In this document: positions 7,073 through 15,805 of the stretch, piece by piece | Layout: each line of letters begins with the position of its first letter | Position numbering within the stretch: the stretch's first letter is position 1 | From: Burkholderiales bacterium | Lineage (GTDB): Bacteria; Pseudomonadota; Gammaproteobacteria; Burkholderiales; Casimicrobiaceae | Direction: 5' to 3' | Length of the DNA: 17,159 bases | Assembly (NCBI GenBank): GCA_025354075.1 | Contig: JANXNO010000232.1 | Span: forward strand, 1-17,159 | The notes under the pieces: model-generated | What the model was told of the DNA's origin: nothing | The model's input: the letters and a program-made list of their open reading frames with translations, nothing else | The model's database searches: none | Position numbers and translations under genes: made by a program

Positions 7073-7650
7073 TTTTTTCAGTTGTTATCAAAGCCTTTGC
7101 GGTCGCCGCAAGTGCCCTATTTGTCACGCTCGCTATGGCCGGTGACGGCCACGACCATGGCGAGGCCAAACCCACCGCTGCTGGCCCGGCGTTGCCGCGC
7201 TTCACCGCGCAATCGGATTTATTCGAGGCGGTCGGCATTCTTGGTAAAGAGGAATTCGTGGTCTACATTGATCGCGCCGCCAGTAACGAACCCGTCGTCA
7301 ACGCAACAGTGGAACTGGCGAGTACCGGCATCAAGCTGGTAGGCACGTTCGAGGCGAAGCTTGGCGAATATCACTTTGATGCGAAGCCGTTTGCCAAAAC
7401 CGGTGAATATCCCATCACGCTGACCATCAAAGCCGGTGCCGATAGCGATCTGCTCGCCGGTGATCTTGATGTTCATGACGCCGGAACAGCGGCATCCCCT
7501 GCGACGGCTGACGCGCATGCGCACGGCTGGCAACGCGCAGCCCAATGGGGCGGCGGCGGACTCGTAGTAGCGCTACTTTTGTTTTTTGGCGTTCGCCGAC
7601 TCGTCACCAATCGCCGCAATGGCCGCAATCGTCTGGGAGTCGCAGCATGA
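7069..7650 (+). CDS. His-rich membrane-anchored periplasmic protein of the czc operon
   Basis: The 193-aa product starts with a signal peptide (to about residue 24, LAMA) followed by GDGHDHGE, a metal-binding-like His motif. Residues about 40-136 form a beta-rich domain (LFEAVGILGKEEFVVYIDRA ... GEYPITLTIKAG ... LLAGDLDVHD). A second His patch (DAHAHGW) precedes one membrane segment at about 161-176 and a basic cytoplasmic tail (RRLVTNRRNGRNR). I recall this beta domain as an N-terminal extension of some CzcB-like adaptors, so it may be a separated adaptor domain. Both ends overlap the neighbours by ATGA, which implies tight stoichiometry with CzcC and CzcB. A role as metal chaperone or adaptor accessory is inference. 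Confidence 0.75.
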   Translation: MIFSVVIKAFAVAASALFVTLAMAGDGHDHGEAKPTAAGPALPRFTAQSDLFEAVGILGKEEFVVYIDRAASNEPVVNATVELASTGIKLVGTFEAKLGEYHFDAKPFAKTGEYPITLTIKAGADSDLLAGDLDVHDAGTAASPATADAHAHGWQRAAQWGGGGLVVALLLFFGVRRLVTNRRNGRNRLGVAA

Positions 7651-8759
7651 ACTTGCGCAACCTACTCACGATTGCATTGCTACCGGCCTCATTGATGATG
7701 TCCTCGCCATTGATGGCGGGTGAAGGTCATGATCACGGCGACGGCGGCCCAGCGACCAACGCCAACGGCCCGCAGCGGCAACCCGACGGTAGCGTGTTTT
7801 TGCCGAAGCCTGCGCAACGACAACTGAGTGTGCGCACGATGCTGGCAACAACTGCTGATTTGCCACGCACGGTCGAACTCGCGGGCAAAGGCATGATGGA
7901 CCCGAATGCTGGCGGCAAAGTGCAACCGACCATTGCGGGACGCATTGAGCCCGGCCCACGGGGCCTGCCAAGCCCCGGCCAAGCGGTGCGCAAAGGCGAG
8001 GTGTTGGCCTATGTCATTCCATCTTCCGGCCAAATCGAACGATCCAATCAGACCGCGCTCATCGCAGAATTGCGTGGCAATAAAGCGCTCGCCGAGAAGC
8101 GACTGGCGCGACAAAAAGAACTGGCCGACACCATTCCGCGCAAGGAAATCGAGGCGACAGAAAACGAGATTGCCAGCCTCACTGCGCGCGCTAATGCACT
8201 CGGTGGAGGACTCAGCAATCGCGACACACTGGTGGCGCCGATCAGCGGTGTCATCGCTTCGGCCAACGTGGTAAGCGGGCAAGTGGTCGATGCGCGCGAA
8301 CTGCTGTTCGAGGTGATTGACCCGACCCGTTTGCGCATTGAAGCGCTCGCGTTCGACCCTGCAATGGCTGCTGACATCGGCGCGGCAACGGTGGCCATCG
8401 GTGACAAGCGCACGGCGCTGACGTTCGTAGGTGCAACGCGAACATTGCGCGAACAGGCGCTTCCGTTGTTGTTCAAAGCCAATGATGCGTCACTGTCAAC
8501 GCTTGCCATCGGGCAACCCGTGCGCGTGTTTGTGCAAAGCAAAACCAAAGTGAACGCCATTGCCGTGCCGGCCTCATCGCTGATGAAAAGTCCGTCGAAC
8601 CAGTCCATCGTCTGGGTCAAAACCGCGCCCGAGAAGTTCGAGCCGCGCGTGGTCATGACCGAGGCGCTGGACGGTGTGTCGGTGGCGGTAACCGCAGGAT
8701 TGAAGGCGGGGGATCGCGTGGCAACGCGTGGCTCAACGCTGATCAACCAAGTGCGTTAA
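7647..8759 (+). CDS. czcB: CzcB-type RND periplasmic adaptor
   Basis: The 370-aa protein joins the RND pump to the outer-membrane channel. The start at 7647 is chosen because it yields a signal peptide (MNLRNLLTIALLPASLMMSS, cut near residue 24), overlaps the previous stop by ATGA, and has GGGAG about 8 nt upstream; an ATG at 7545 in the same frame gives no signal peptide. After cleavage comes GEGHDHGDGG, nearly the same as the preceding protein's mature start. Biotinyl-lipoyl half-motifs are at about 97-123 (GRIEPGPRGLPSPGQAVRKG) and 194-225 (TLVAPISGVIASANVVSGQV), joined by a short helical hairpin (about 128-188), then beta-barrel and membrane-proximal domains. Length is typical. Confidence 0.88.
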   Translation: MNLRNLLTIALLPASLMMSSPLMAGEGHDHGDGGPATNANGPQRQPDGSVFLPKPAQRQLSVRTMLATTADLPRTVELAGKGMMDPNAGGKVQPTIAGRIEPGPRGLPSPGQAVRKGEVLAYVIPSSGQIERSNQTALIAELRGNKALAEKRLARQKELADTIPRKEIEATENEIASLTARANALGGGLSNRDTLVAPISGVIASANVVSGQVVDARELLFEVIDPTRLRIEALAFDPAMAADIGAATVAIGDKRTALTFVGATRTLREQALPLLFKANDASLSTLAIGQPVRVFVQSKTKVNAIAVPASSLMKSPSNQSIVWVKTAPEKFEPRVVMTEALDGVSVAVTAGLKAGDRVATRGSTLINQVR

Positions 8760-8772
8760 GTGAGCCAACACC

Positions 8773-11700
8773 ATGTTTAACTGGCTCCTAAAAAGCAGCC
8801 TGAGCAACCGTTTGCTGGTGATGATCAGCAGCGTGGTGCTCATGGTGTACGGCGCATTCACCCTGTCAAAGATGCCGGTGGATGTGTTCCCTGATTTGAA
8901 TAAACCGACGGTGACCATCATCACCGAGGCGGGCGGCATGGCCGCTGAAGAAGTGGAGCAGCTCATCACGTTTCCGCTGGAAACCACGATGAACGGCCTG
9001 CCGGGTGTCGAGACGGTGCGCTCAACGTCCAGCGCTGGACTGTCGTTCATTTACGTCACCTTCAACTGGAGCACAGAGATTTTTCGCGCGCGGCAGATGG
9101 TGTCGGAGCGGCTGTCGTCGATGGAAGAAGGCCTGCCCACAGGAGTGATAGCACGCATGGGGCCGATCAGCTCAATCATGGGCGAAATCATGCAGATCGC
9201 AATCCCGATTGACGTGGCGAAGATTTCGCCGATGGCGGTGCGCGAGTATGCGGACTGGGTGCTGCGGCCCCGGCTGATGGCGATTCCCGGCGTGGCGCAG
9301 GTAATCCCGATTGGCGGTGAAGTGCGGCAATATCAGGTGCAGCCGAACACGCTGCGCATGGCGCAGCTGGGAATCACGCGTGAGCAGATGGAGGCAGGGC
9401 TCAAGGGCTATTCGTCAAATACTTCGGGCGGTTTTCTTGAAATCAATGGCCGTGAATATCTGATTCGTAATCTTGGGCGCACCTCAAAGCTCGACGATTT
9501 GCGCAATCTCGCGTTGGCCGCGAAGGAAGGGCAGCCCATTCTGCTGCGTCAAATCGCCGACGTGACGTTCGCGCCCGCGATGAAGCGCGGCGACGCCGGT
9601 TACGAAGGCAAACCGGCGGTGATTCTTGGCATTCAAAAGCAACCGACCGCCGACACCGTTAGCTTGACGCGCAATATCGAAACTGCGTTGGCAGAAATGA
9701 AGAAGACGTTACCGACTGGGTTGAGTGAACCGAAGGTCACCTTCCGTCAGGCGAGCTTTATCGAAAGCTCGATCAACAACCTGAACGGCAAGCTGATTGC
9801 GGCCTCCGGCTTCGTCGCGGTGATTCTGTTTGTGTTCCTCGGCACCGTGCGAACGACCTTGATTGCGCTCACCGCGATTCCAGTCTCGATCTGTGTCACC
9901 GCGTTGGTGTTCAAGTATTTCGGGCTTTCGATCAATACGATGACGCTGGGCGGATTAGCCATTGCAATCGGCGGATTGGTGGACGACGCGGTGGTTGACG
10001 TTGAAAATATTTTGCGACGACTCAAAGAAAATCGCACCAAGCCCATGCACGAACGGTTGGCGATTGTGCCGCTGGTCGTACGGGCCTCGATTGAAGTGCG
10101 CTCGGCAATCCTCTACGCCACGATCATCATCGTGCTCGTGTTCGTGCCGCTGTTTGCGCTGCCGGGCATCGAAGGGCGTCTGTTTGTGCCACTCGGCGTT
10201 GCGTTCATCGTAGCGACCTTGGCCTCGCTCGCGGTATCGGTTACGGTAACGCCTGTACTTTCGTACTACCTGCTACCGCGCATGAAGTCGCTGGATCACG
10301 GTGACACGAAATTTCTCGCGTGGCTGAAGCGTGGTTACACGAGCTCGCTCTCGACCGTGCTTGCGCGACCGCGCACCGCCATGGCGACGGCTGGGGCCGC
10401 AGTGGCGCTTGCCGCCGCAGCGATGCCTTTTTTCGCCACAACCTTTCTGCCGCCATTCAGCGAGGGTACGCTGCTGATTGGTATGCGTCTCAATCCGGGT
10501 GTGACGCTGGCCGAAACCTCCGCACTCGCCAAGCAGGCGGAAGTGCTCATCAAACAGGTGCCGGAGGTGACGCATGTCGGCCGGCGTAGTGGTCGCGCCG
10601 AGCTGGATGAGCATGCCGAGGGCGTGCACGTGAGTGAGCTCGATGTGGGCCTGAAGCCTGCGGGCGAACTCACGCGAAGCATGGACGCGGTCAAAGCAGA
10701 CATCCGATCAAAGCTGGTGAACTTTCCGGCAGCCATAGAGATTGGGCAACCGATCTCGCACCGTATCGATCACATGCTGTCCGGTGTGCGTTCGCAGATT
10801 GCGATCAAGCTGTTTGGCGACGATCTCGATGTGCTGCGCGGTCAGGCGGATGTGTTGCGCGCGAAGCTCTCAGTCATTCCCGGACTCGCTGACCTCGCGA
10901 TTGAAAAGCAGGTGCTGGCACCACAGATCAAGGTGCGGGTTGATTACGCTGCGGCGGCGCAATATGGCGTGCCGACGCCGCAAGTGCTGGCCACGCTCCA
11001 AAGCTTGGTCGAAGGCGAAAAAATCGCGCAGATTGTTGAGGGCGGTCGACGCTTTGCGCTGGTCGTTAAACTGCCCGAGTCAGCACGCACCATGGAGGGC
11101 CTCGGTCAAATCCTGATTGAGACGCCGACCGGGCGCATTCCGCTGTCAAAAATTGCGTCCATTGACGACAGCGACGGCCCCAACCAAATCAGCCGTGACG
11201 ATGGCAAACGGCGCATCGTGCTCTCCGCCAACGCGCAGGGCCGAGCGCTGTCGGAGGTAATTGCTGACATCCGCAAAGTGGTTAACGAAACCACGTTGCC
11301 CGAGGGCTATTTCGTAACGCTCGGTGGACAATTTCAGGCGCAGGAAGAAGCGTCGCGTCTGGTCGGTCTGTTGTCCATCGTTTCGTTGATCCTGATGTTC
11401 GTCGTGCTCTACAGTCGTTACAAAAGCTCGACGCTGGCGCTGCTCATCATGGCCAACATTCCGCTGGCTTTGGTGGGCGCTGTTTTGGGGCTGTGGCTGT
11501 CCGGGCAGCCGTTGTCGATTGCAGCGCTGATCGGTTTCATCACGCTGGCGGGCATCTCCGTGCGTAACGGCTTTCTGAAAGTCAGCCACTACATCAACCT
11601 GATGCGATTTGAGAACGAGACGTTCGATCACAAGATGATTCTGCGCGGCTCCCTGGAGCGCCTTGCTCCGGTTTTGATGACGGCGCTTGTCACCGCGTTT

Positions 11701-11892
11701 GCACTTGCGCCGTTACTGTTTGAAGCGGAGCAGCCGGGCACCGAGATTTTGCATCCGGTGGCGGTGGTCATTTTCTCTGGTCTCATCAGTTCGACGCTAC
11801 TCGATACGTTTTTGACACCAGCCATGTTTTGGCTGTTTGGCCGCAAACCAGTTGAATGCTTGCTGTCCGACAGCGATTCCGAAGCACTCTAG
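8773..11892 (+). CDS. czcA: CzcA-type heavy-metal RND efflux pump
   Basis: The 1039-aa inner-membrane proton antiporter drives metal export through the CBA complex. It has the RND layout: helix 1 (about 10-30), the start motif KMPVDVFPDLNKPTV, a large periplasmic loop, helices 2-6 from about 340, a second large loop, and helices 8-12 at the end. Helix 4 reads GGLVDDAVVDVEN, with acidic residues D404, D405, D409 and E411, the proton-relay site. This differs from the DGAVV(I/M)VEN form remembered for classical CzcA, so it belongs to a related HME-like branch. It starts 13 nt after czcB; no strong SD is seen. Length is normal for the family. Heavy-metal export is supported by the operon; the exact ion is not. 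Confidence 0.88.
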   Translation: MFNWLLKSSLSNRLLVMISSVVLMVYGAFTLSKMPVDVFPDLNKPTVTIITEAGGMAAEEVEQLITFPLETTMNGLPGVETVRSTSSAGLSFIYVTFNWSTEIFRARQMVSERLSSMEEGLPTGVIARMGPISSIMGEIMQIAIPIDVAKISPMAVREYADWVLRPRLMAIPGVAQVIPIGGEVRQYQVQPNTLRMAQLGITREQMEAGLKGYSSNTSGGFLEINGREYLIRNLGRTSKLDDLRNLALAAKEGQPILLRQIADVTFAPAMKRGDAGYEGKPAVILGIQKQPTADTVSLTRNIETALAEMKKTLPTGLSEPKVTFRQASFIESSINNLNGKLIAASGFVAVILFVFLGTVRTTLIALTAIPVSICVTALVFKYFGLSINTMTLGGLAIAIGGLVDDAVVDVENILRRLKENRTKPMHERLAIVPLVVRASIEVRSAILYATIIIVLVFVPLFALPGIEGRLFVPLGVAFIVATLASLAVSVTVTPVLSYYLLPRMKSLDHGDTKFLAWLKRGYTSSLSTVLARPRTAMATAGAAVALAAAAMPFFATTFLPPFSEGTLLIGMRLNPGVTLAETSALAKQAEVLIKQVPEVTHVGRRSGRAELDEHAEGVHVSELDVGLKPAGELTRSMDAVKADIRSKLVNFPAAIEIGQPISHRIDHMLSGVRSQIAIKLFGDDLDVLRGQADVLRAKLSVIPGLADLAIEKQVLAPQIKVRVDYAAAAQYGVPTPQVLATLQSLVEGEKIAQIVEGGRRFALVVKLPESARTMEGLGQILIETPTGRIPLSKIASIDDSDGPNQISRDDGKRRIVLSANAQGRALSEVIADIRKVVNETTLPEGYFVTLGGQFQAQEEASRLVGLLSIVSLILMFVVLYSRYKSSTLALLIMANIPLALVGAVLGLWLSGQPLSIAALIGFITLAGISVRNGFLKVSHYINLMRFENETFDHKMILRGSLERLAPVLMTALVTAFALAPLLFEAEQPGTEILHPVAVVIFSGLISSTLLDTFLTPAMFWLFGRKPVECLLSDSDSEAL

Positions 11893-11921
11893 TTTTTCTA
11901 CTCACCCTCAAAGCAAACACC

Positions 11922-12314
11922 ATGAAGAAAATTTCTGCACTCATCGCACTGACAACGTTTTCGGTTGGCATCGCAACAGCACCTGTAACGTGGGCCGCAG
12001 GCACCCATGATCACAGCCCGAAATTCGGCGGCATCGTTGCGCAGGGAAAAGCGTTCGACGCCGAACTTGTGGCCACGCCCGATTGAATTGCGGTTCACGT
12101 CAGCGACCACGGAAAGCCGATGGCCACCAAGGGCGCAAAAGGCAAAATCACGATGCTGACTGGCGCAGACAAGACCGAGGTTGATCTGATACCGGCTGGC
12201 GACAGCCGCATGGAAGCCAAAGGCAAATTCAACGTCAGCGCGGGCACCAAAGCAGTAGTCGAGATTACGCCTGAAGGCAAAAAACCGAGCACGCTACGCT
12301 TCGCGATCAAGTAG
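11922..12314 (+). pseudogene. Small secreted His-containing protein interrupted by an in-frame TGA
   Basis: A frame opens at 11922 with a signal peptide (MKKISALIALTTFSVGIATA, ending at WAA) and the motif GTHDHSPKFGG. It meets TGA at 12084-12086 after 54 codons, then continues in the same frame without another stop to TAG at 12312-12314 (IAVHVSDHGKPMATKGAKGK ... STLRFAIK). As I recall it, the intact family is about 125-130 aa and spans this join without a break (pattern ELVAKPD-x-I-x-L-x-x-x-DHGKP), so one sense codon has become a stop. No frameshift is needed. It is the last gene of the czc block, 29 nt after czcA. Nonsense mutation, sequencing error and read-through are all possible. A periplasmic metal-binding role is inference. 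Confidence 0.75.
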
Positions 12315-12521
12315 ACGTGTGCGACCAAGTCAAGTAGCAACGTCGAGTCCGCGTGACCCGCGCGTTGTTCGCATCACGAGCCACTGTGTGCGGTAGGGCT
12401 GAATCCCTCAGGTGAGAAAACTTAACCTGTAAACAGCGCCGCGTACAGTCGCGCGAGGCAAGCGCGACCAAGGGTCACGCTTAGGGCCGAGGCAACTCGA
12501 AGGGATTGCGCCCCATTTGAT
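12315..12521. other. Intergenic region between convergent czc cluster and rhlE
   Basis: No gene is seen in these 207 bp. It holds a perfect 7-bp hairpin GTCGCGC (12448-12454) / GCGCGAC (12462-12468), a direct repeat of GCGACCAAG at 12321-12329 and 12464-12472, and a 9-bp inverted pair GCGTGACCC (12351-12359) / GGGTCACGC (12472-12480). None is followed by a T-run, so no intrinsic terminator is called. Confidence 0.4.
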
Positions 12522-14357
12522 CTACCGGCGCGTGGTGCCACCCGAACGTGGACGTGCGCTTGGCGAGCCTGTGGGCGAGAACGTGCGTGGCGGGCTGCTC
12601 GGCGTGCGTTGCTGGCTGCCGGCGCTGCCACCGCTGCCGTGATCGACTCCGCCTGCGCCGCTGCCGCTGCCCGCGCCGCCAGTGTTGGTACGGCCTTGTC
12701 CGCCGCTTGCGCCTCTGCCGTAACCACCACCGCCGCCGCCACCACGTGGCGCGCCTTGCGGTTTGCTGGCCGAGCGGCGTGGTGCGGGACGGCCGCCACG
12801 CGATTGCCATTCGGCGTCGCGTGCGTCGGCAGTGGTTGAGACCGGATCAGCGATCAGCGCTGGATTGAATCCTTCGATCTTGACGCGCGGAATCACTTGC
12901 TTGCTGAAGCGCTCGATGTCTTTCAACAGCGGCAATTCTTCCTGCATCACCAGCGACATAGCTTCGCCCGTAGATCCAGCTCGACCGGTGCGACCGATGC
13001 GATGCACGTAGTCTTCCGGCACGTTCGGCAGTTCGTAATTTACGACCTGCGGCAGTTGATCGATATCGATGCCACGTGCGGCGATGTCGGTGGCGACCAG
13101 CACTTGCAGCGAACCTGCCTTGAACTCAGCGAGCGCCTTGGTACGTGCGCCCTGGCTCTTGTTGCCGTGAATCGCCATCGAGGTGATGCCCGATTTTTCG
13201 AGCTGCTCGGCGAGGCGATTGGCGCCATGTTTGGTGCGCGTGAACACGAGCGTTTGCAGCCAGTTCCGGCTCTTGACGAGATGGATCAACATCTTCGCTT
13301 TGTGCGCCTTTTCGACAAGCACCACCGATTGCTCAACCACTTCAATCGTGGTGTTGCGGCGCGCGACTTCGATGGCTTGCGGATTGTTCAACAGGCGATC
13401 TGCAAGGGCCTTGATGTCGTCGCTGAAGGTCGCGCTGAACAGCAGGTTCTGGCGCTTTGCCGGCAGCGCAGCAAGTACCTTCTTGATGTCGTGAATGAAC
13501 CCCATGTCCAGCATGCGATCCGCTTCATCGAGCACGAGGATTTCGATCTGCGAGAAATCGATGGCGCGCTGGCCGTAAATGTCGAGCAAGCGGCCGGGCG
13601 TTGCGACAATGATGTCGACGCCTTGACGAAGCGCAGAAACTTGCGGGTTGATACCAACGCCACCGAAGATGCAGGTGGACGTGAGCGGTAAAAATTTACC
13701 GTAAATGCGAACGCTTTCTTCAACCTGAGCCGCGAGTTCGCGCGTAGGGGCGAGGATCAGCGCGCGAGGCAAACGCTTGCCACGTTGACCGTTGACAGCG
13801 GGGCGCTCAGCCTTGGCCGAGAGCATCAAACGTTGCAACAGCGGCAACACGAAGCCGGCTGTCTTGCCAGTACCGGTTTGCGCGCCGCCGAGCAGATCGC
13901 CGCCTTGCAGCACGGCGGGGATGGCCTGCTTTTGAATGGGTGTGGGGGTGCTGTAGCCGTGGGCTAGGACAGCGCGGACTAACTCGTCACGCAGGCCGAG
14001 AGCGGCGAAGCCATTGTCGGTAGTGGCTGGAATATGGGATTCGGTGGTTGCTACGGGTTGAGCGGATTGTTGTGGCGGAATGGACTGATGCGTTTGCGCT
14101 GTGCCCTCACCCCTGCCTTCTCCCCCTGGAAGCGGAGGTAGAACAGCAGCGTCACGTGGCGCACTGTGACCGCTGCGCGGCGCAGCTTGAGGGTTACGGG
14201 GTGCGCTGTTGCCAACGACCCAGTTCTGCGCCTGCTTTGGCGGAGCGTTGAACAGTGTCGCGCTTTGACCCTGGGGACGGTTGCCGCCTTGTGCGGGTTT
14301 GGCCATGGGCGAACGAGGATGACGGGGCGAGTTGCCACCGTTAGAGTTTTGAGTCAT
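12522..14357 (-). CDS. rhlE: DEAD-box ATP-dependent RNA helicase, RhlE type
   Basis: The 611-aa product unwinds RNA using ATP and is likely cytoplasmic, acting in ribosome assembly or RNA decay. The core (about 116-505) shows the Q motif (GYSTPTPIQ, 134-142), motif I AQTGTGKT (159-166), Ia PTRELA, Ib TPGR, DEAD (277-280), SAT (308-310), [12 protein letters not shown] (421-432) and [10 protein letters not shown] (452-461). The tail (about 520-611) is Gly/Arg/Ser/Pro-rich and probably a disordered RNA-binding region. RhlE proteins usually begin near the Q motif; here about 115 low-complexity Pro/Gln/Ser residues precede it, and residues 73-85 ([13 protein letters not shown]) look like a translated intergenic repeat. 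The start at 14357 has no clear SD, so a later start is possible. It converges on the czc block. Confidence 0.92.
   Translation of the reverse strand: MTQNSNGGNSPRHPRSPMAKPAQGGNRPQGQSATLFNAPPKQAQNWVVGNSAPRNPQAAPRSGHSAPRDAAVLPPLPGGEGRGEGTAQTHQSIPPQQSAQPVATTESHIPATTDNGFAALGLRDELVRAVLAHGYSTPTPIQKQAIPAVLQGGDLLGGAQTGTGKTAGFVLPLLQRLMLSAKAERPAVNGQRGKRLPRALILAPTRELAAQVEESVRIYGKFLPLTSTCIFGGVGINPQVSALRQGVDIIVATPGRLLDIYGQRAIDFSQIEILVLDEADRMLDMGFIHDIKKVLAALPAKRQNLLFSATFSDDIKALADRLLNNPQAIEVARRNTTIEVVEQSVVLVEKAHKAKMLIHLVKSRNWLQTLVFTRTKHGANRLAEQLEKSGITSMAIHGNKSQGARTKALAEFKAGSLQVLVATDIAARGIDIDQLPQVVNYELPNVPEDYVHRIGRTGRAGSTGEAMSLVMQEELPLLKDIERFSKQVIPRVKIEGFNPALIADPVSTTADARDAEWQSRGGRPAPRRSASKPQGAPRGGGGGGGYGRGASGGQGRTNTGGAGSGSGAGGVDHGSGGSAGSQQRTPSSPPRTFSPTGSPSARPRSGGTTRR
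14103..14141 (-). repeat. Intergenic-type repeat embedded in the rhlE reading frame
   Basis: On the plus strand the segment reads CCCTCACCCCTGCCTTCTCC followed by CCCTGGAAG, the look of the widespread CCCTCACCCC...CTCTCCC repeats found between bacterial genes. In the rhlE frame it encodes [13 protein letters not shown] (residues 73-85), in the linker before the helicase core. The resemblance is by eye; copy number elsewhere is unknown. Confidence 0.5.
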
Positions 14358-14546
14358 TAATTTTCAATCAAGAGCGAGGCACAAAAATGAGTACCTCTGA
14401 AGCGGATGAGCGCGCCAATAAAAAAAGGCGGCTCCAATCGCGCACATCAAAGGCCGTGCGCTGGCCTGAAACCCAATCGCAGTTGCAGGAACTTGCAATG
14501 TGTCGCCACGATTTTCAAAGTAGCGAGCGAGAGGGGAAGAAAGAGT
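14358..14546. other. Intergenic region between tRNA-Thr and rhlE; weak terminator-like element
   Basis: I see no convincing gene here. On the minus strand, downstream of the tRNA, a 6-bp stem GCGCAC (14456-14461 and 14440-14445, loop 10 nt) is followed about 14 nt later by a run of seven T (14426-14420). This could end tRNA transcription but the spacing is poor. No clear promoter for rhlE was found by eye. Confidence 0.3.
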
Positions 14547-14621
<75 letters not shown>

Positions 14622-14632
14622 ATACTGAAATT

Positions 14633-15082
14633 TTACTTGATGACCTTCAAGTGACTGACTTTGCTTTTTTCTTTGGGCACGGTCGACGGTCTTTCCGGGA
14701 CGAGCTTGAGCGGTTCATCCGGGACCTTTGCGAGCTCAACGGGTTGCCCATTGTCTGATTCGGCGGCGTCGAGAGTGGGTTGAAAACCCATGCCGTACCC
14801 GGTTTCCTTGGCGAAGATACCGATGACCGCCGCGAAGGGCACGGCGACCTCCTGTGACATGCCGTTGAAGCGTGCGTTAAAAAGCACCCAATCATTGTCC
14901 ATCGTGAGCTTATGCGTAGCCAATGGCCCCACGTTCAACACAATCTCTCCGTTCTTGACGAACTCAGTCGGCACCCGCGTTTTTTGATCAACGCGCACCG
15001 CGAGGTACGGCGTGTAGCCCTGCTCCACGCACCATTCGTAAAGTGCGCGGACTAGAAAAGGCTTGGCGGACTGTTCGCTCAT
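14633..15082 (-). CDS. sspB: ClpXP protease specificity-enhancing factor SspB
   Basis: The 149-aa adaptor delivers ssrA-tagged and other substrates to the ClpXP protease in the cytoplasm. The N-terminal fold (about 6-103) carries the SspB patterns KPFLVRALYEWCVEQGYTPY and the GEIVLNVGP and WVLFNARFNG strands, which form the ssrA-tag groove. A flexible Pro/Glu/Lys-rich linker follows, and the last residues, SHLKVIK, fit the ClpX-binding tail (LRVVK-like) of this family. The length is typical. It starts 12 nt after sspA, so the two are co-transcribed, as is usual. Confidence 0.95.
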   Translation of the reverse strand: MSEQSAKPFLVRALYEWCVEQGYTPYLAVRVDQKTRVPTEFVKNGEIVLNVGPLATHKLTMDNDWVLFNARFNGMSQEVAVPFAAVIGIFAKETGYGMGFQPTLDAAESDNGQPVELAKVPDEPLKLVPERPSTVPKEKSKVSHLKVIK

Positions 15083-15094
15083 GGCAGCGCTTGA

Positions 15095-15694
15095 CTAGCG
15101 GCGCATCCCGCGTTCAGCAGGCGTCAACGCGTCGATAAAACCTTGACGGCTGAACAAGCGCTCGGCGTATTTCAGCACGGGTGCCGAGGCTTTCGGCAGT
15201 TCGATTTCGTAATGCGACAGGCGCCACAGCAGTGGGGCCAGCGTTACATCGAGCATCGAATAGTCTTCTCCGAGCATGTGTTTTTGCTTATTGAAAACAA
15301 CGGAAATTTCGGTGAGACGGTCACGCACGGCTGCGCGCGCTTTGTCGGCCGTCTTCGGATTTTTTTTCTCAAGCTCTTCTACGTGGACGAAGATTTCGCG
15401 ATTGAAGCGATGCAAAAAAAGACGTGCGCGACCACGGGTGGCCGGATCAGCAGGCATCAGTTGTGGGTGCGGAAAACGTTCATCAATGTATTCGTTGATG
15501 ATGTTGGCCTCATGCAGAATGAGGTCGCGTTCAACCAGGACAGGCACCGTGTTGTACGGGTTCATGACAGCAAGGTCTTCCGGCTTGTGATCGAGATCTA
15601 CGTCGATAATCTGAAAGTCCATGCCCTTCTCATGCAGAACGATGCGGCACTGGTGGCTGAACGGGTCGGTGGTGCCGGAATACAAGGTCATCAT
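15095..15694 (-). CDS. sspA: Stringent starvation protein A (RNA polymerase-associated)
   Basis: The 199-aa protein has a glutathione-transferase fold: a thioredoxin-like N-terminal part (MTLYSGTTDPFSHQCRIVL, with NPYNTVPVL and the HEANIINEYIDERFP helix) and an all-helical C-terminal part. The family binds RNA polymerase with sigma-70 and alters transcription in starvation and acid stress rather than acting as an enzyme. The PHP motif (75-77) matches the PHP surface patch known from E. coli SspA. Two adjacent ATGs (15694 and 15691) are possible starts; AAGGA lies about 11 nt before the first. It forms a pair with sspB and follows the cytochrome bc1 genes, a common betaproteobacterial order. 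Confidence 0.95.
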   Translation of the reverse strand: MMTLYSGTTDPFSHQCRIVLHEKGMDFQIIDVDLDHKPEDLAVMNPYNTVPVLVERDLILHEANIINEYIDERFPHPQLMPADPATRGRARLFLHRFNREIFVHVEELEKKNPKTADKARAAVRDRLTEISVVFNKQKHMLGEDYSMLDVTLAPLLWRLSHYEIELPKASAPVLKYAERLFSRQGFIDALTPAERGMRR

Positions 15695-15760
15695 AGGGCG
15701 TGGTTTCCTTCGCTTTCGCGATGCATTTCTCGCCTCAGAGGGCGAAATGATGTGTTCTAC

Positions 15761-15794
15761 AAAAAGACATAAGGCAGACCACGTGGTCTGCCTT
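15761..15794 (-). terminator. Intrinsic terminator of the cytochrome bc1 operon
   Basis: Positions 15771-15794 are a 24-bp perfect palindrome (arms AAGGCAGACC and GGTCTGCCTT around ACGT). On the minus strand it is followed by ATGTC and then five T (15765-15761). It lies 55 nt after the cytochrome c1 stop, so it probably ends the bc1 transcript before sspA. Confidence 0.8.
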
Positions 15795-15805
15795 CATACG
15801 GTGCT

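Noticed and set aside
7545..7646. Upstream ATG extension of CzcB
   Set aside because: The extension overlaps the previous gene, is Arg/Ser/Gln-rich and destroys the signal peptide. The ATGA-coupled start at 7647 fits the operon pattern.
12084..12130. Selenocysteine at the TGA
   Set aside because: No convincing stem-loop of the bacterial SECIS kind is seen just downstream, and the family is not known to use selenocysteine.
12321..12480. Direct and inverted 9-bp repeats in the gap after the czc block
   Set aside because: They are short, loosely spaced and not flanked by mobile-element features; chance is likely.
12897..13691. 264-codon plus-strand ORF opposite the rhlE gene
   Set aside because: It lies wholly antisense to the conserved helicase core and has no recognisable domain. 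Long antisense frames are expected in GC-rich genes.
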